Origin: Granulosicoccus sp964390335
GTDB taxonomy: Bacteria; Pseudomonadota; Gammaproteobacteria; Granulosicoccales; Granulosicoccaceae
Reading direction: 5' to 3'
Assembly: GCA_964390335.1 (NCBI GenBank)
Contig: CAYMHU010000001.1
Span: forward strand, 201,766-265,765
DNA: 64,000 nucleotides
Part shown: positions 42,284 to 51,415 of the stretch, piece by piece
Layout: each line of letters starts with the position of its first letter
How positions within the stretch are numbered: position 1 is the stretch's first letter
Notes under the pieces: generated by a model
Seen by the model: the letters and a program-made list of their open reading frames with translations, nothing else
Told to the model about the DNA's origin: nothing
Database searches by the model: none
Program-made: the position numbers and the translations under genes

Positions 42284-43468
42284 TTAGTCGATTTTTGAGG
42301 CCCATTTGTCAGCCACTTTTTTAGCAGCATCGCGACCACCTAAACCAAACGCTAATGCGGCAGATACTGCAACGGCAGCCAGAGTAAAACCGAAAGCCAT
42401 ATTCACGATATTGTCGGCCAAGCCCATTGCACGAAGGCCCATGGCCAACACCAAGCCTAAAATGGCAATGCGAGCAATATTGGCAAGGCTGGGAGCACTG
42501 CTCGACAGGTGCTTGTAAGCTAAGTTACTTAAGAAGTTACCAATAATTAAAATAACTCCACCAACCAATATGCCACCACCGAACTCCAATACTTTCGCCA
42601 TTATCTGCGAAATGATCTCGATGTTAAGTTTCTCAACTGCAGCCGTTGCTGCCGTTAACATCGAGAAAAACATGATGGCATTGCCAATCAGTTTTGTAGG
42701 TGTAAAAGTAGGCGTAAATAAACCTTGCATACCCATCTTCTCAGGCATGCTATCGATATTCATACCTTCGAAAATACCATTAAGGATAATGATGACGAAG
42801 CGTGCGACAAAGTAAGTAACAGCCAGTATTATTGCGGCCGCAATAATACTAGGTATTGCCGCCATTAGCTTATGAATCATTGCAGTTGCCGGAGCAGAAA
42901 TCGCTTCAATGTCCAAAATACCAAGTGCCGCAACTACTATTGGTAGCAATATAGCGGCAAAAACGAAAGCACTACCAATCTTCGATACTTTCATATCTGA
43001 ATTGCCGGTTCGCAACGCCAATTGCTCATCTGCTTTTAACAAAGCAACACCAACAAACTCGGAAATAATATTAGCCAGTATCCAACCTATATATCCAACA
43101 ATACCTGCACCGATTATCTTTGGGATGTATGCCATAAACTGCGAGACCATACCTTTCAGTGGCTCTAGTACATCAGTAAGCCCCATTGCACCCAATGCTG
43201 CTATCAACACAAACAGCACAAGAACAAAATACACTAGACTTGCTATCGGAGAAGCCAGATCAGTTACGGAACCATCTGCAGCTTCACGCTTTAAAACACT
43301 TACTTTGCCTAGTGCTTTAAGAACAAGACTTTTAACAATTTTTGCAATGATCATCCCGATAATCAGTATTGCAAGCGCAACAAGCACTGGCCATAGCTGC
43401 TTACCCATAGGAATAGAATTTAAGAAAGCGGGCGCATTACCCGCAATATTTGCAGCTGTTTCGTTCAT
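42284..43468 (-). CDS. Mechanosensitive ion channel of the conserved-TM-helix type
   Basis: This is a 394-residue membrane protein with about ten hydrophobic segments. It has the repeated conserved TM helix (PF05552 type): ILIIGMIIAKIVKSLVLKALGK near residue 35, and similar copies near 125 (YIGWILANIISEFV), 220 and 300 (GGILVGGVILIIGNFLSNLAYKHL). The last segment (FTLAAVAVSAALAFGLGGRDAAKKVADKW) is the typical end of this family. It lacks the MscS cytosolic vestibule found in the gene at 10536. These proteins are annotated as small-conductance channels; direct function is less certain. ATG at 43468 is clear. Confidence 0.85.
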   Translation of the reverse strand: MNETAANIAGNAPAFLNSIPMGKQLWPVLVALAILIIGMIIAKIVKSLVLKALGKVSVLKREAADGSVTDLASPIASLVYFVLVLFVLIAALGAMGLTDVLEPLKGMVSQFMAYIPKIIGAGIVGYIGWILANIISEFVGVALLKADEQLALRTGNSDMKVSKIGSAFVFAAILLPIVVAALGILDIEAISAPATAMIHKLMAAIPSIIAAAIILAVTYFVARFVIIILNGIFEGMNIDSMPEKMGMQGLFTPTFTPTKLIGNAIMFFSMLTAATAAVEKLNIEIISQIMAKVLEFGGGILVGGVILIIGNFLSNLAYKHLSSSAPSLANIARIAILGLVLAMGLRAMGLADNIVNMAFGFTLAAVAVSAALAFGLGGRDAAKKVADKWASKID

Positions 43469-43787
43469 GATTAGTACTCCCGTGGCAATAAGGTGTACTC
43501 ATACTAGATATAAACAGCTAATCTTTTTGTAAACTATCTGGCTAATAGACGTGAATTCTGTAAACGATTGTCACCTCAACAATATTCCACAGTACAGTTA
43601 CGGAGACAAGCTAAACAGTTTTTTGACACTCTATTTTTATCGCTAAAGCTTTGCTTTACGTCCCGCTCAGAATCCGTTGTTTGACTTATCGGCTACATCA
43701 CCAGAATGACTAATCGTTCCGATACGAGGAACACGGATTCCTCCTTATAAAAAACCATTTTTACGTTTGAATCGACCGCGGATACCA
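43469..43787. other. Intergenic region downstream of the glutamate-synthase-like gene
   Basis: This stretch of 319 bases separates the stop of the FMN-GOGAT-like gene from the start of the mechanosensitive channel gene, both minus strand. It must hold the channel promoter. It also has a 13-codon ORF with a strong Shine-Dalgarno (43693-43746), listed separately. Confidence 0.4.
43693..43734 (-). CDS. Possible 13-residue leader peptide ORF
   Basis: On the minus strand AAGGAGGAAT is followed 4-7 bases later by GTG (43734-43732) and a 13-codon frame (MFLVSERLVILVM) ending in TAG at 43693. The ribosome site is better than that of most genes here. It is 225 bases upstream of the channel gene start. 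No attenuator was identified, so function is speculative. Confidence 0.2.
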   Translation of the reverse strand: MFLVSERLVILVM

Positions 43788-45371
43788 CTACCAGGATGTT
43801 GCACTGGCGGCATTCCAGTCTTCCTTCCAATTATCAGGAATGTTAGATGCATCTAACAAACATCCTGCTTCAATTGTTGGATACAGCTGCGCATAGGTTT
43901 TAATTTCAGTGCCCTGCACTCGTCTATTGATATGTTTGGGTTCAAGCTTATCCAAGCTATCAAGACCGGCCGCTGCTACAAGCTCGGTTAATTGCGCAAT
44001 GGTTGCTGCATGATAATTAGCGACACGCTGGGCTTTGTCTGTTACCACCAGACCATTTGAACGAACCGGGTCTTGTGTTGCGATACCCGTGGGGCAATGA
44101 TCCGTATTACAACTACGAGCCTGGATACAGCCTAAGGCTAGCATCATACCTCGTGCAGAATTCACGCTGTCAGCGCCTAGCGCAATGGCACGCAACAAAT
44201 GGAATGCGGAAAATATCTTGCCCGCCGCTATAATTTTTATTTTTTCTCTGACTCCAATACCAATTAACGCACGGTTTATAAAAATCAATGCATCCCGTAG
44301 CGGTGTGCCAACAGAATTGGTCATCTCAGTTGGCGCTGCACCGGTTCCGCCTTCCCCACCGTCTACGGAAATAAAGTCTGGCGTTATCCCGGTTGATAGC
44401 ATTGCCTTGCAAATGCCTAAAAATTCATCGCGCCGACCAAGGCATAACTTGAAACCCACTGGTTTGCCGCCCGATAAAGTACGAAGCTCTTTTAGAAATT
44501 CCAGCAACCCCTCGGGCGTATCAAATGCGGTATGGGCTGCTGGAGATATAACATCTTGTCCCATTGGCACTTGTCTGATTTGTGCTATTTCGGATGTTAG
44601 TTTGGCAGCTGGAAGAATCCCACCGTGGCCTGGTTTTGCACCTTGTGAAAGTTTTACTTCAATCATTTTCACTACATCGGCTGACGCAGCGGCGGCAAAT
44701 TTCTCAGCATCAAAATTGCCATGATCATCCCGGCAACCGAAGTAGCCTGTACCAATTTGCCAGATGATATCACCACCATGCTCTAAATGATAAGGACTCA
44801 AACTGCCTTCGCCGGTATTCTGAGCAAAGCCACCGATCTTGGCACCTTTATTCAGCGCTCGAATAGCGTTCTTGCTGATGGCGCCATAACTCATGGCAGA
44901 TATATTTAATGGCGACGCCATATAGGGCTGTGTGCAATCGGGACCACCAAACTTTACTCTGGGATTAACTTCATGCACATGCTTCGGCGCGAGGGAATGA
45001 TTCATCCATTCATAACCGGCTCGATTCACATCGAAAATGGTACCAAACGGACGGGTATCTCGCACATCCTTGGCGCGCTGATATACCAGCGAACGAAACT
45101 CACGCGGTACCGGTGAGCCACTGGTATCCGACTCTACGAAGTACTGTTGAATTTCCGGCCTGACTGCTTCAAGCATGTAACGAAAGCGGCCAAGAAACGG
45201 ATATAAACGTCGAATAGTGTGCCTGGTTTGTAATAGATCGATAAACCCCAATCCGATAATCGGTAACACAATAATGAACAAGCACAAAATGGGTGGCCAT
45301 AAATAGGCGATAGCCAAAATGACCAGTGGGGCAACAATTGAAAATATAATGAATGCAACTCGTAGCGTCAT
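43788..45371 (-). CDS. FMN-binding glutamate synthase family protein with two N-terminal membrane helices
   Basis: This is a 527-residue protein homologous to the central and FMN/Fe-S parts of the large glutamate synthase subunit. Two hydrophobic segments (about 5-25 and 26-46) anchor it. The barrel reads MSYGAISKNAIRALNKGA, NTGEGSLSPYH, KPGHGGILPAAKLT and DFISVDGGEGGTGAAP, the flavin/2-oxoglutarate site of GltB, and the cysteine set C-x5-C-x4-C in CIQARSCNTDHCPTGIATQ, the [3Fe-4S] motif. It lacks the glutaminase domain, so ammonia must come from elsewhere or the reaction differs. The family is common and often called GltB-like. It stands alone on the minus strand. ATG at 45371 has a weak Shine-Dalgarno. 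Confidence 0.9.
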   Translation of the reverse strand: MTLRVAFIIFSIVAPLVILAIAYLWPPILCLFIIVLPIIGLGFIDLLQTRHTIRRLYPFLGRFRYMLEAVRPEIQQYFVESDTSGSPVPREFRSLVYQRAKDVRDTRPFGTIFDVNRAGYEWMNHSLAPKHVHEVNPRVKFGGPDCTQPYMASPLNISAMSYGAISKNAIRALNKGAKIGGFAQNTGEGSLSPYHLEHGGDIIWQIGTGYFGCRDDHGNFDAEKFAAAASADVVKMIEVKLSQGAKPGHGGILPAAKLTSEIAQIRQVPMGQDVISPAAHTAFDTPEGLLEFLKELRTLSGGKPVGFKLCLGRRDEFLGICKAMLSTGITPDFISVDGGEGGTGAAPTEMTNSVGTPLRDALIFINRALIGIGVREKIKIIAAGKIFSAFHLLRAIALGADSVNSARGMMLALGCIQARSCNTDHCPTGIATQDPVRSNGLVVTDKAQRVANYHAATIAQLTELVAAAGLDSLDKLEPKHINRRVQGTEIKTYAQLYPTIEAGCLLDASNIPDNWKEDWNAASATSW

Positions 45372-45484
45372 TGTTCACATCCGCATAGCGGCTTAACTGA
45401 GTGATGAACGCTGATTATTACATCAAATAGGCGTTGACTGCGAGCAATTAAAATCGGCCCTAAACCCGGTGATGTCATTTTGTG

Positions 45485-47905
45485 TTACTTAGCAGCGAGC
45501 TTCTGACCATTGGCAATCTGATTGATCTCAGCAACCGTTTTCTGCAGCTCCGTAGCACCAAGCGGTTTAGAATAATAGTAGCCTTGAACAGCGGATATAC
45601 CCATGCTGACCACGGCATTTAACTGATCGTCAGTTTCCACACCTTCGGCAACAGTGTCCAGCGCCAAAGACTCCGCTAGTACCGCGACGGTTTGCGCAAT
45701 TGAGCTTTGATGATCATTGTCTATTTCCATGGCCTGGATAAATGACTTGTCAATCTTTAATGTATCGATTGGCAGGTTTTGTAAATAACTCAACGATGAA
45801 TAGCCCGTACCGAAATCATCTAAAGCGATTTTTATACCTGCGTTACGTAAAGCACTCAGAGATTGCACCACAAGATCAACATCATTCATGACCACACTCT
45901 CCGTAAGCTCCAGCTCCAGATAATGTGCCGGCAAATTATATTGCTGTAAGCAATCGCGTACGTCAGACACAAAATCAGGTTGCAGGAATTGATCTGCAGA
46001 TACATTAACCGCAACTCTAAGCGGATACTCTCCAGTTTGAACCCACTCAGCTGCTTGCCGGCAAGCCTCTTTTAAAACCCACATACCCATCTGCTGAAGC
46101 AAACCACATTCTTCAGCTACCGGAATAAAGTGATCCGGCGGGATCATGCCGCGATCAGGATGATTCCATCGTATTAATGCCTCCACAGAATCGATACAGC
46201 CAGCTGCAATATTAAACTTGGGCTGATAATACAATTCAAATTGATTGTCGCGTAATGCGAGTTGCAAATCGGTTTCCACCCTGACCTTATGCTCATAGTC
46301 TGCGCGTAAATCGGCATTGAACGTCATAATTTTGCTTCTTCCCTGGGCTTTAGCACAATACATTGCGAGGTCGGCATTCTTCATCAACTCGCTAACATCA
46401 CTGGCATGCGCAGGATAATGGCTAAGCCCTATGCTTGCACCTATCTGCAAGAATCCTCTGTCAACGCTATAGGGCTCACAAAGATGCGTACTAAGAGACT
46501 CCGCGAAACTCTCCAATTCGCTTGTATGAGTATATTTTTTCAACACAGCAAATTCATCGCCTCCGATTCTTGCCAGATGATTTTCGTGACGACAAAAACT
46601 GACCAATCGCTTGGAAAACGCTTGAAGCAGTTGATCGCCAACGGTGTGGCCCATGCTGTCGTTAATGTATTTAAATTTGTCCAAATCAATCAGTAGGATG
46701 GCGAGGTTCTGATTGGCAACATTGACAGACTCCATCATTGATTCAGCAACGACGGAGAAACTTCTTCTATTACTTAATCCTGTTAGCTCATCATGGTTTG
46801 CCAAATGATGCAATCGCTTAAAATACCTGACCGAAAACAAAATCATTGCTGCGCACAGCACTAATAGAAAGCTATCGATTATCAGGTTGGTAGTGGCTCT
46901 CTTTTCCATGCCACTGATTTCTGCAAGAATATTTTGCGTGGAGTCTGATCTTAGTTCGAGCGCAAGCGCGTACAGTTCATTCGCAGAGTTAACCCAACGT
47001 TTAAGATCATCATTGGCAACAGAGCCATATAGCAATCGCTCAATTAGCGATTCATTTATTTCGAGGTATTCATTGAGGTATTGCTCACTCACCTGCTCTT
47101 TTTTCTGTTCTATTGAATCGCTGAACTGGTAGCGTCGTCCGAGCAATCTGATCTCTTCAAAAGCCAATGCAGTGCGGTAATTTAATTTTTGCAGCAGCAT
47201 ATGGTGGAGCTGTGCATCAAAACCTGCGTTGCCGTGTTCAGCGTTTACCAGTATGTTTTCCAATAACGACGCTATCTGTAAATTAGCTTCTTGCAGGACC
47301 CAAATAGAATCTATAAAACGTGCATGATATTGTACTTCTTGACTGTCAATTGTTGTTGCGGATTGCACATCTCTGCGCACGATGCCAATTGCGTTAATTA
47401 ATTTCGAGTAGCGATCAAAATGACCAACGGCAATATCGGATTGCAATGGGTTCATCGTACCAGTGGAACGACCATTAAACGCATCCCGCTGACTTAACAA
47501 ATCTACCTGTAATTGCTTTAGCGTAGCGCTACTCAATCCAATATTGTGACTTATTTGATTACCTCGCAATCCCGGCACAAGCGACACAGAAGTGGTGGAC
47601 ATAGCTTGCAGCGCTTCTTGAAAAGCCTTATCAGATTCATGGATAGCGTTAGTGTACTGCTGTTGCGTTTGCGCCTCTGCTACGCCAATACTTAACAAAT
47701 CTAAAAGATACTTACGTTCCTGACTCAGCTTATTGGCAAGAACAAACAGCTTGTCTTCGATTGAGCTCAGCGCTTGTACTTGACGAGCATCAGATCGTTG
47801 AACATAGGCATTCCACCAGAAGCTAGCTGTCAGCCAGACGATGAGCAATACCGAGATCACTGAGAAAGAGATCAAGTACTTTCGTTTGTCATAGACACTA
47901 TTCAC
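45485..47905 (-). CDS. Membrane GGDEF-EAL protein (c-di-GMP synthesis/breakdown)
   Basis: GTG at 47903-47905 is favoured by AAGG 6 bases upstream (806 residues); another GTG at 47941 would add 12. An N-terminal helix (about 12-34), a mainly helical periplasmic sensor (about 35-335) and a second helix (near 340-358) precede the GGDEF domain (about 370-535) with intact RIGGDEF. The inhibitory RxxD site is not kept (RHEN). The EAL domain (about 545-800) has EALIRW, NVSADQF, ELTES, LDDFGTGYSSLSYL, KIDKSFI and AEGVET, so metal and catalytic residues for c-di-GMP hydrolysis look complete. Balance of the two activities cannot be told. It is divergent from the possible PilZ-like gene at 48146, which would suit a c-di-GMP pair. 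Confidence 0.9.
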   Translation of the reverse strand: MNSVYDKRKYLISFSVISVLLIVWLTASFWWNAYVQRSDARQVQALSSIEDKLFVLANKLSQERKYLLDLLSIGVAEAQTQQQYTNAIHESDKAFQEALQAMSTTSVSLVPGLRGNQISHNIGLSSATLKQLQVDLLSQRDAFNGRSTGTMNPLQSDIAVGHFDRYSKLINAIGIVRRDVQSATTIDSQEVQYHARFIDSIWVLQEANLQIASLLENILVNAEHGNAGFDAQLHHMLLQKLNYRTALAFEEIRLLGRRYQFSDSIEQKKEQVSEQYLNEYLEINESLIERLLYGSVANDDLKRWVNSANELYALALELRSDSTQNILAEISGMEKRATTNLIIDSFLLVLCAAMILFSVRYFKRLHHLANHDELTGLSNRRSFSVVAESMMESVNVANQNLAILLIDLDKFKYINDSMGHTVGDQLLQAFSKRLVSFCRHENHLARIGGDEFAVLKKYTHTSELESFAESLSTHLCEPYSVDRGFLQIGASIGLSHYPAHASDVSELMKNADLAMYCAKAQGRSKIMTFNADLRADYEHKVRVETDLQLALRDNQFELYYQPKFNIAAGCIDSVEALIRWNHPDRGMIPPDHFIPVAEECGLLQQMGMWVLKEACRQAAEWVQTGEYPLRVAVNVSADQFLQPDFVSDVRDCLQQYNLPAHYLELELTESVVMNDVDLVVQSLSALRNAGIKIALDDFGTGYSSLSYLQNLPIDTLKIDKSFIQAMEIDNDHQSSIAQTVAVLAESLALDTVAEGVETDDQLNAVVSMGISAVQGYYYSKPLGATELQKTVAEINQIANGQKLAAK

Positions 47906-48145
47906 GCCGACCTTACTGCTCCGAACGGTAACGAATTGCACTGAAACCGTGCACTACCTAAGTATCGGCGTATTCAATGATTGGTGCAGCCACGGTTGCG
48001 CAGAGTTGAACTTCCTCACGGATTAGGGTTATCGGGGGCGATCAATTTCCGAAGGTCGAGCGCCAATATTGCTTAAATTGGCCTCAAAAACGTCCAAAAT
48101 AACCCGCTGCAGGTTATTCGGCATACTTATTGTAATTCGATAGTA

Positions 48146-48613
48146 TTGAAAAAGATTGAGTTGCAAGCGGTGTCGGCACAAAGAAACAACAGGTTGATCA
48201 GTGGCAATCGAGTGATCTGTCGATGCTCATTGGAACTACCTAAAGTAGATGCATTCAGCAATTTTCGAACTGAAAGGCAAGGCTATCTATCGTTCAACAC
48301 CAGAGGCGGCGCGCTCTATATGGGGCAACAATTTACGCCATTAACCATTAACAAGGTGTTTAATGGAGACGAAGCGGCCACATTGAAAAACGTTGTTTTG
48401 TATCCACCAGAGCACCCCGAAGTCAGACTTGGACATATCGACGCTCGTTTTCTACATTTCACACCAGGACAGAAATTCATAGGCATGGTGATTCGATTTG
48501 TGGGTCTGTCCGAACCACAACTGGATAGTCTGAACACACTTTGCGATACCCTAACACCAGTTGAAAATAACGAAGAAGTCGCCATACTCAGGGCAGTCAA
48601 ACAAAGGCTCTGA
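48146..48613 (+). CDS. Possible PilZ-like protein (degenerate)
   Basis: This is a 155-residue ORF starting with TTG at 48146 (GTG at 48170 is an alternative). The strand pattern and endings such as GYLSFNTRGGALYM and FIGMVIRFVGLSEPQLDSL resemble the PilZ barrel (the [DN]xSxxG loop and the GVRFxxLS end). The c-di-GMP-binding residues are poor: no RxxxR and Arg in place of Ser in the loop. A frame of this length with strand-like periodicity is unlikely to be a chance ORF, but the assignment is weak. It sits divergently from the GGDEF-EAL gene. Confidence 0.45.
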   Translation: MKKIELQAVSAQRNNRLISGNRVICRCSLELPKVDAFSNFRTERQGYLSFNTRGGALYMGQQFTPLTINKVFNGDEAATLKNVVLYPPEHPEVRLGHIDARFLHFTPGQKFIGMVIRFVGLSEPQLDSLNTLCDTLTPVENNEEVAILRAVKQRL

Positions 48614-48765
48614 GCGGGCACTTTATACCTCGTTGTTCATCACACCAATGAACAGACAGCAATACGCATTAATGTATCTCGATCGGTAGCCACTGAATTG
48701 CGTTATGTACAAATATAAATTGCAACGCACTTAATCACTTTTTTTGAACCACTGTTCAAGTTCAT

Positions 48766-48781
48766 TGTGACCAAATTCAGA
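48766..48781. promoter_or_regulatory. CRP-like binding site upstream of glgP
   Basis: TGTGA-CCAAAT-TCAGA fits TGTGA-N6-TCACA with one mismatch. It lies about 60 bases ahead of a TATAAT element. CRP-cAMP activates glycogen genes in E. coli, so control here is plausible but inferred. Confidence 0.4.
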
Positions 48782-48814
48782 GTTAACAACACTGTGTTGT
48801 CTTTGCCTGGCAAG

Positions 48815-48846
48815 TTGGTCGATAACAACTAATCTTGTAGTATAAT
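48815..48846 (+). promoter_or_regulatory. Candidate glgP promoter
   Basis: TATAAT at 48841-48846 matches the -10 perfectly. The best -35 like hexamer, TTGGTC at 48815-48820, is 20 bases away, longer than ideal, which suits an activator-dependent promoter. It would leave a leader of about 110 bases before the glgP ATG. Confidence 0.35.
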
Positions 48847-48963
48847 TACAACGATCAACTAGTAGAACCATAAGGTCAAAATGTGGCCAAAGCGCCGCGC
48901 TATTCCAGGCGATCACACGTCGATCTGTGACTAATTCCTGCCTATCAATAACTTCAAATTAGC

Positions 48964-51363
48964 ATGACTACAGCAGCCCCACTAAACATGACGCCCTCGG
49001 ATTTTCAAAAAAGCATTTTGCACCATCTTGGCAGCAGCTTGGCGAAGCAACCTGCTAACGCTACCATTGGTGATTGGAGAATGGCGCTGTCGTTAAGCCT
49101 ACGCGACCTCATTATCGACCCGTGGTTAGAGAGTGATCGGCAAACTCAAAAACAGAAAGGCAAACGGGTGTATTACCTGTCCATGGAATTCTTGATTGGT
49201 CGCTTGATAGAAGATGCGGCCGTCAATCTGGGTGCGGAGCAACTCGCTAAAACTGCGTTAGAAGCATTGGGCCAAGATTACGCAAAGGTTGTCGCTGCTG
49301 AACCTGATGCTGCATTAGGTAATGGCGGCTTGGGACGATTAGCCGCATGCTTTTTGGATAGCATGTCTACGTTGGAAATACCGGCTTTCGGTTATGGTAT
49401 TCGATACGAACATGGCTTGTTCGAACAACATTTCGAACACGGCCGACAAATTGAAAAAGCGGAGACGTGGTTAGCCCAACGCACCGCGTGGGAATTCAAA
49501 CGGCCAGAAGCTTCACATGAAATCAGTTTTGGTGGTGAAGTCATAGACGTTAAGGAGGCAGCTGTTTGGAAGCCTCAAGAAACCGTGATCGCTACGGCTT
49601 TCGATACCCCCATTGTTGGCTGGCAAGGAAAATGGGCGAATACATTACGCTTGTGGTCTGCGCAGCCAAATCTGGCCTTTGACCTTGATCGATTTAACGA
49701 TGGGGATTATCTGGGTGCAACCGAACCTGAAGCACTGGCACGCACAATCTCACGCGTGCTGTACCCAGACGACACAACAGATAAAGGCAAGGAATTAAGA
49801 CTCAAGCAAGAGTACTTTTTTACGGCCGCATCCATCATGGATATTGTAAAGCGCTTATTAGCTGAGGGGTACGAGCTCGATACGCTTCCGTCCAAAGTGG
49901 CCATTCAATTAAACGACACCCATCCGGCAATTGCCGGGCCAGAAATGGTTCGACAGTTAGTCGATGAGCATGGTATGGCGATGGACCGCGCTATCGCCAT
50001 TGCGCGTGACTGCTTAAATTACACTAATCACACATTGCTACCTGAAGCATTGGAACGTTGGCCTGAGGGACTCTTTTGCAAAGTTCTGCCAAGACATTAT
50101 CAAATTATCGAAATCATTCAGGCCCGCAGTCATGCTGCTGATGGACATAAAGTTAACATTATCGAAGATGGTTCAATCAAGATGGGCGAGTTGGCTTTCT
50201 TAATGGCACATCGTGTTAACGGTGTGTCTGCCATGCATTCAGAACTGGTTAAAACTACCGTGTTCACGGAGTTGCATGAGATATATCCGAATAGAATCGT
50301 CAATCAAACAAATGGCATCACACCTCGACGTTGGCTCTACACCTGCAATCCGGCGCTTAGAAATCTACTTAACGACAGTATCGGGACCGACTGGCCGGCA
50401 GATCTGGAACAATTGCAGACTTTAGAGAAATACGAGAACGACAAAGCATTTCTTGATGCATTCATGGATGTGAAAACACAAAACAAAAACCGTTTAGCAA
50501 ACTGGATTCAACAACGACATGGTGTTGTAATTGATTCCGCATCAATGTTTGATGTTCAAATTAAGCGTGTGCATGAGTACAAACGGCAATTAATGAATAT
50601 CCTGGAAGTGATCGCGCTTTGGAACGCAATACGTGACAACCCGAACGCTAGTTGGGTACCACGAGTAAAAATTTTTGGTGGCAAGGCAGCGCCTGGTTAT
50701 CGTATGGCGAAATCGATCATTCATTTAATCAATGATGTCGCGCGTGTTATCAACAGTGATCCCATCACACAAAAGTACTTGCAAGTGGTTTTCCCAGAAA
50801 ACTATAACGTATCCATGGCAGAAATCTTAATTCCGGCAACGGATTTATCAGAGCAAATTTCCACTGCAGGCAAAGAGGCGTCAGGCACTGGCAACATGAA
50901 GCTCTCTCTTAACGGTGCACTAACCATTGGCACATTGGATGGCGCAAACGTAGAAATTCGAGAGCGCGTCGGCGATGAAAATTTCTTTCAATTCGGACTA
51001 ACCGTCACTGAAGCGGACAAGGTCAGAGAACAACATGATCACTCCCGAAAAGCAATTGAAGCGAGCCCGATCTTAACCAGAGTACTAGGCCAGATCGCCA
51101 GCGGGTTGTTTTCAGAAGGCGACACTCATCGGTATGTATCGCTTATTGCGAACTTGTACGAGCAAGACTATTTCCTGGTTTGTTCTGACTTTGATGCTTA
51201 TTACGCAAAGCAGCGCGAGATTGATAGTGTGTACGTGGATTCACAAAAGTGGGCGAAAATGTCACTACTTAATACTGCGCGACTTGGCTGGTTCTCATCA
51301 GATCGAACAATTCAGGGTTACGCTAATGATATATGGGGAGTACACTCTAATCTAGCCAGCTGA
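48964..51363 (+). CDS. glgP: Glycogen/maltodextrin phosphorylase
   Basis: This is a 799-residue PLP-dependent phosphorylase, close to the usual 800-830. It releases glucose-1-phosphate from alpha-1,4-glucan ends. Family marks: KRVYYLSMEFLIGRL near the N terminus, ALGNGGLGRLAACFLDS, the DTHPAIAGPEM segment, and the PLP-site EASGTGNMKLSLNGALTIGT followed by DGANVEI near residue 645. It is the first gene of a five-gene plus-strand cluster, 52 bases before glgB. ATG at 48964 is used; a Shine-Dalgarno is not obvious. Confidence 0.95.
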   Translation: MTTAAPLNMTPSDFQKSILHHLGSSLAKQPANATIGDWRMALSLSLRDLIIDPWLESDRQTQKQKGKRVYYLSMEFLIGRLIEDAAVNLGAEQLAKTALEALGQDYAKVVAAEPDAALGNGGLGRLAACFLDSMSTLEIPAFGYGIRYEHGLFEQHFEHGRQIEKAETWLAQRTAWEFKRPEASHEISFGGEVIDVKEAAVWKPQETVIATAFDTPIVGWQGKWANTLRLWSAQPNLAFDLDRFNDGDYLGATEPEALARTISRVLYPDDTTDKGKELRLKQEYFFTAASIMDIVKRLLAEGYELDTLPSKVAIQLNDTHPAIAGPEMVRQLVDEHGMAMDRAIAIARDCLNYTNHTLLPEALERWPEGLFCKVLPRHYQIIEIIQARSHAADGHKVNIIEDGSIKMGELAFLMAHRVNGVSAMHSELVKTTVFTELHEIYPNRIVNQTNGITPRRWLYTCNPALRNLLNDSIGTDWPADLEQLQTLEKYENDKAFLDAFMDVKTQNKNRLANWIQQRHGVVIDSASMFDVQIKRVHEYKRQLMNILEVIALWNAIRDNPNASWVPRVKIFGGKAAPGYRMAKSIIHLINDVARVINSDPITQKYLQVVFPENYNVSMAEILIPATDLSEQISTAGKEASGTGNMKLSLNGALTIGTLDGANVEIRERVGDENFFQFGLTVTEADKVREQHDHSRKAIEASPILTRVLGQIASGLFSEGDTHRYVSLIANLYEQDYFLVCSDFDAYYAKQREIDSVYVDSQKWAKMSLLNTARLGWFSSDRTIQGYANDIWGVHSNLAS

Positions 51364-51415
51364 CTTGATTACGAAATTCAGCTGAGTAAGAAACTGAGCG
51401 GATGACGGGGTCGGT

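Larger units (their letters stand above)
48614..48963. other. Intergenic region upstream of the glg cluster
   Basis: This stretch of 350 bases holds the probable glg promoter. It has a CRP-like site (48766-48781), a perfect -10 TATAAT (48841-48846) and the 10-base word CGCATTAATG (48665-48674) shared with the palindrome at 38253. No ORF is believed. Confidence 0.45.

Noticed and set aside
48731..48916. 61-codon frame on the minus strand in the glgP upstream region
   Set aside because: It overlaps the CRP-like site and the -10 element and has no ribosome site.
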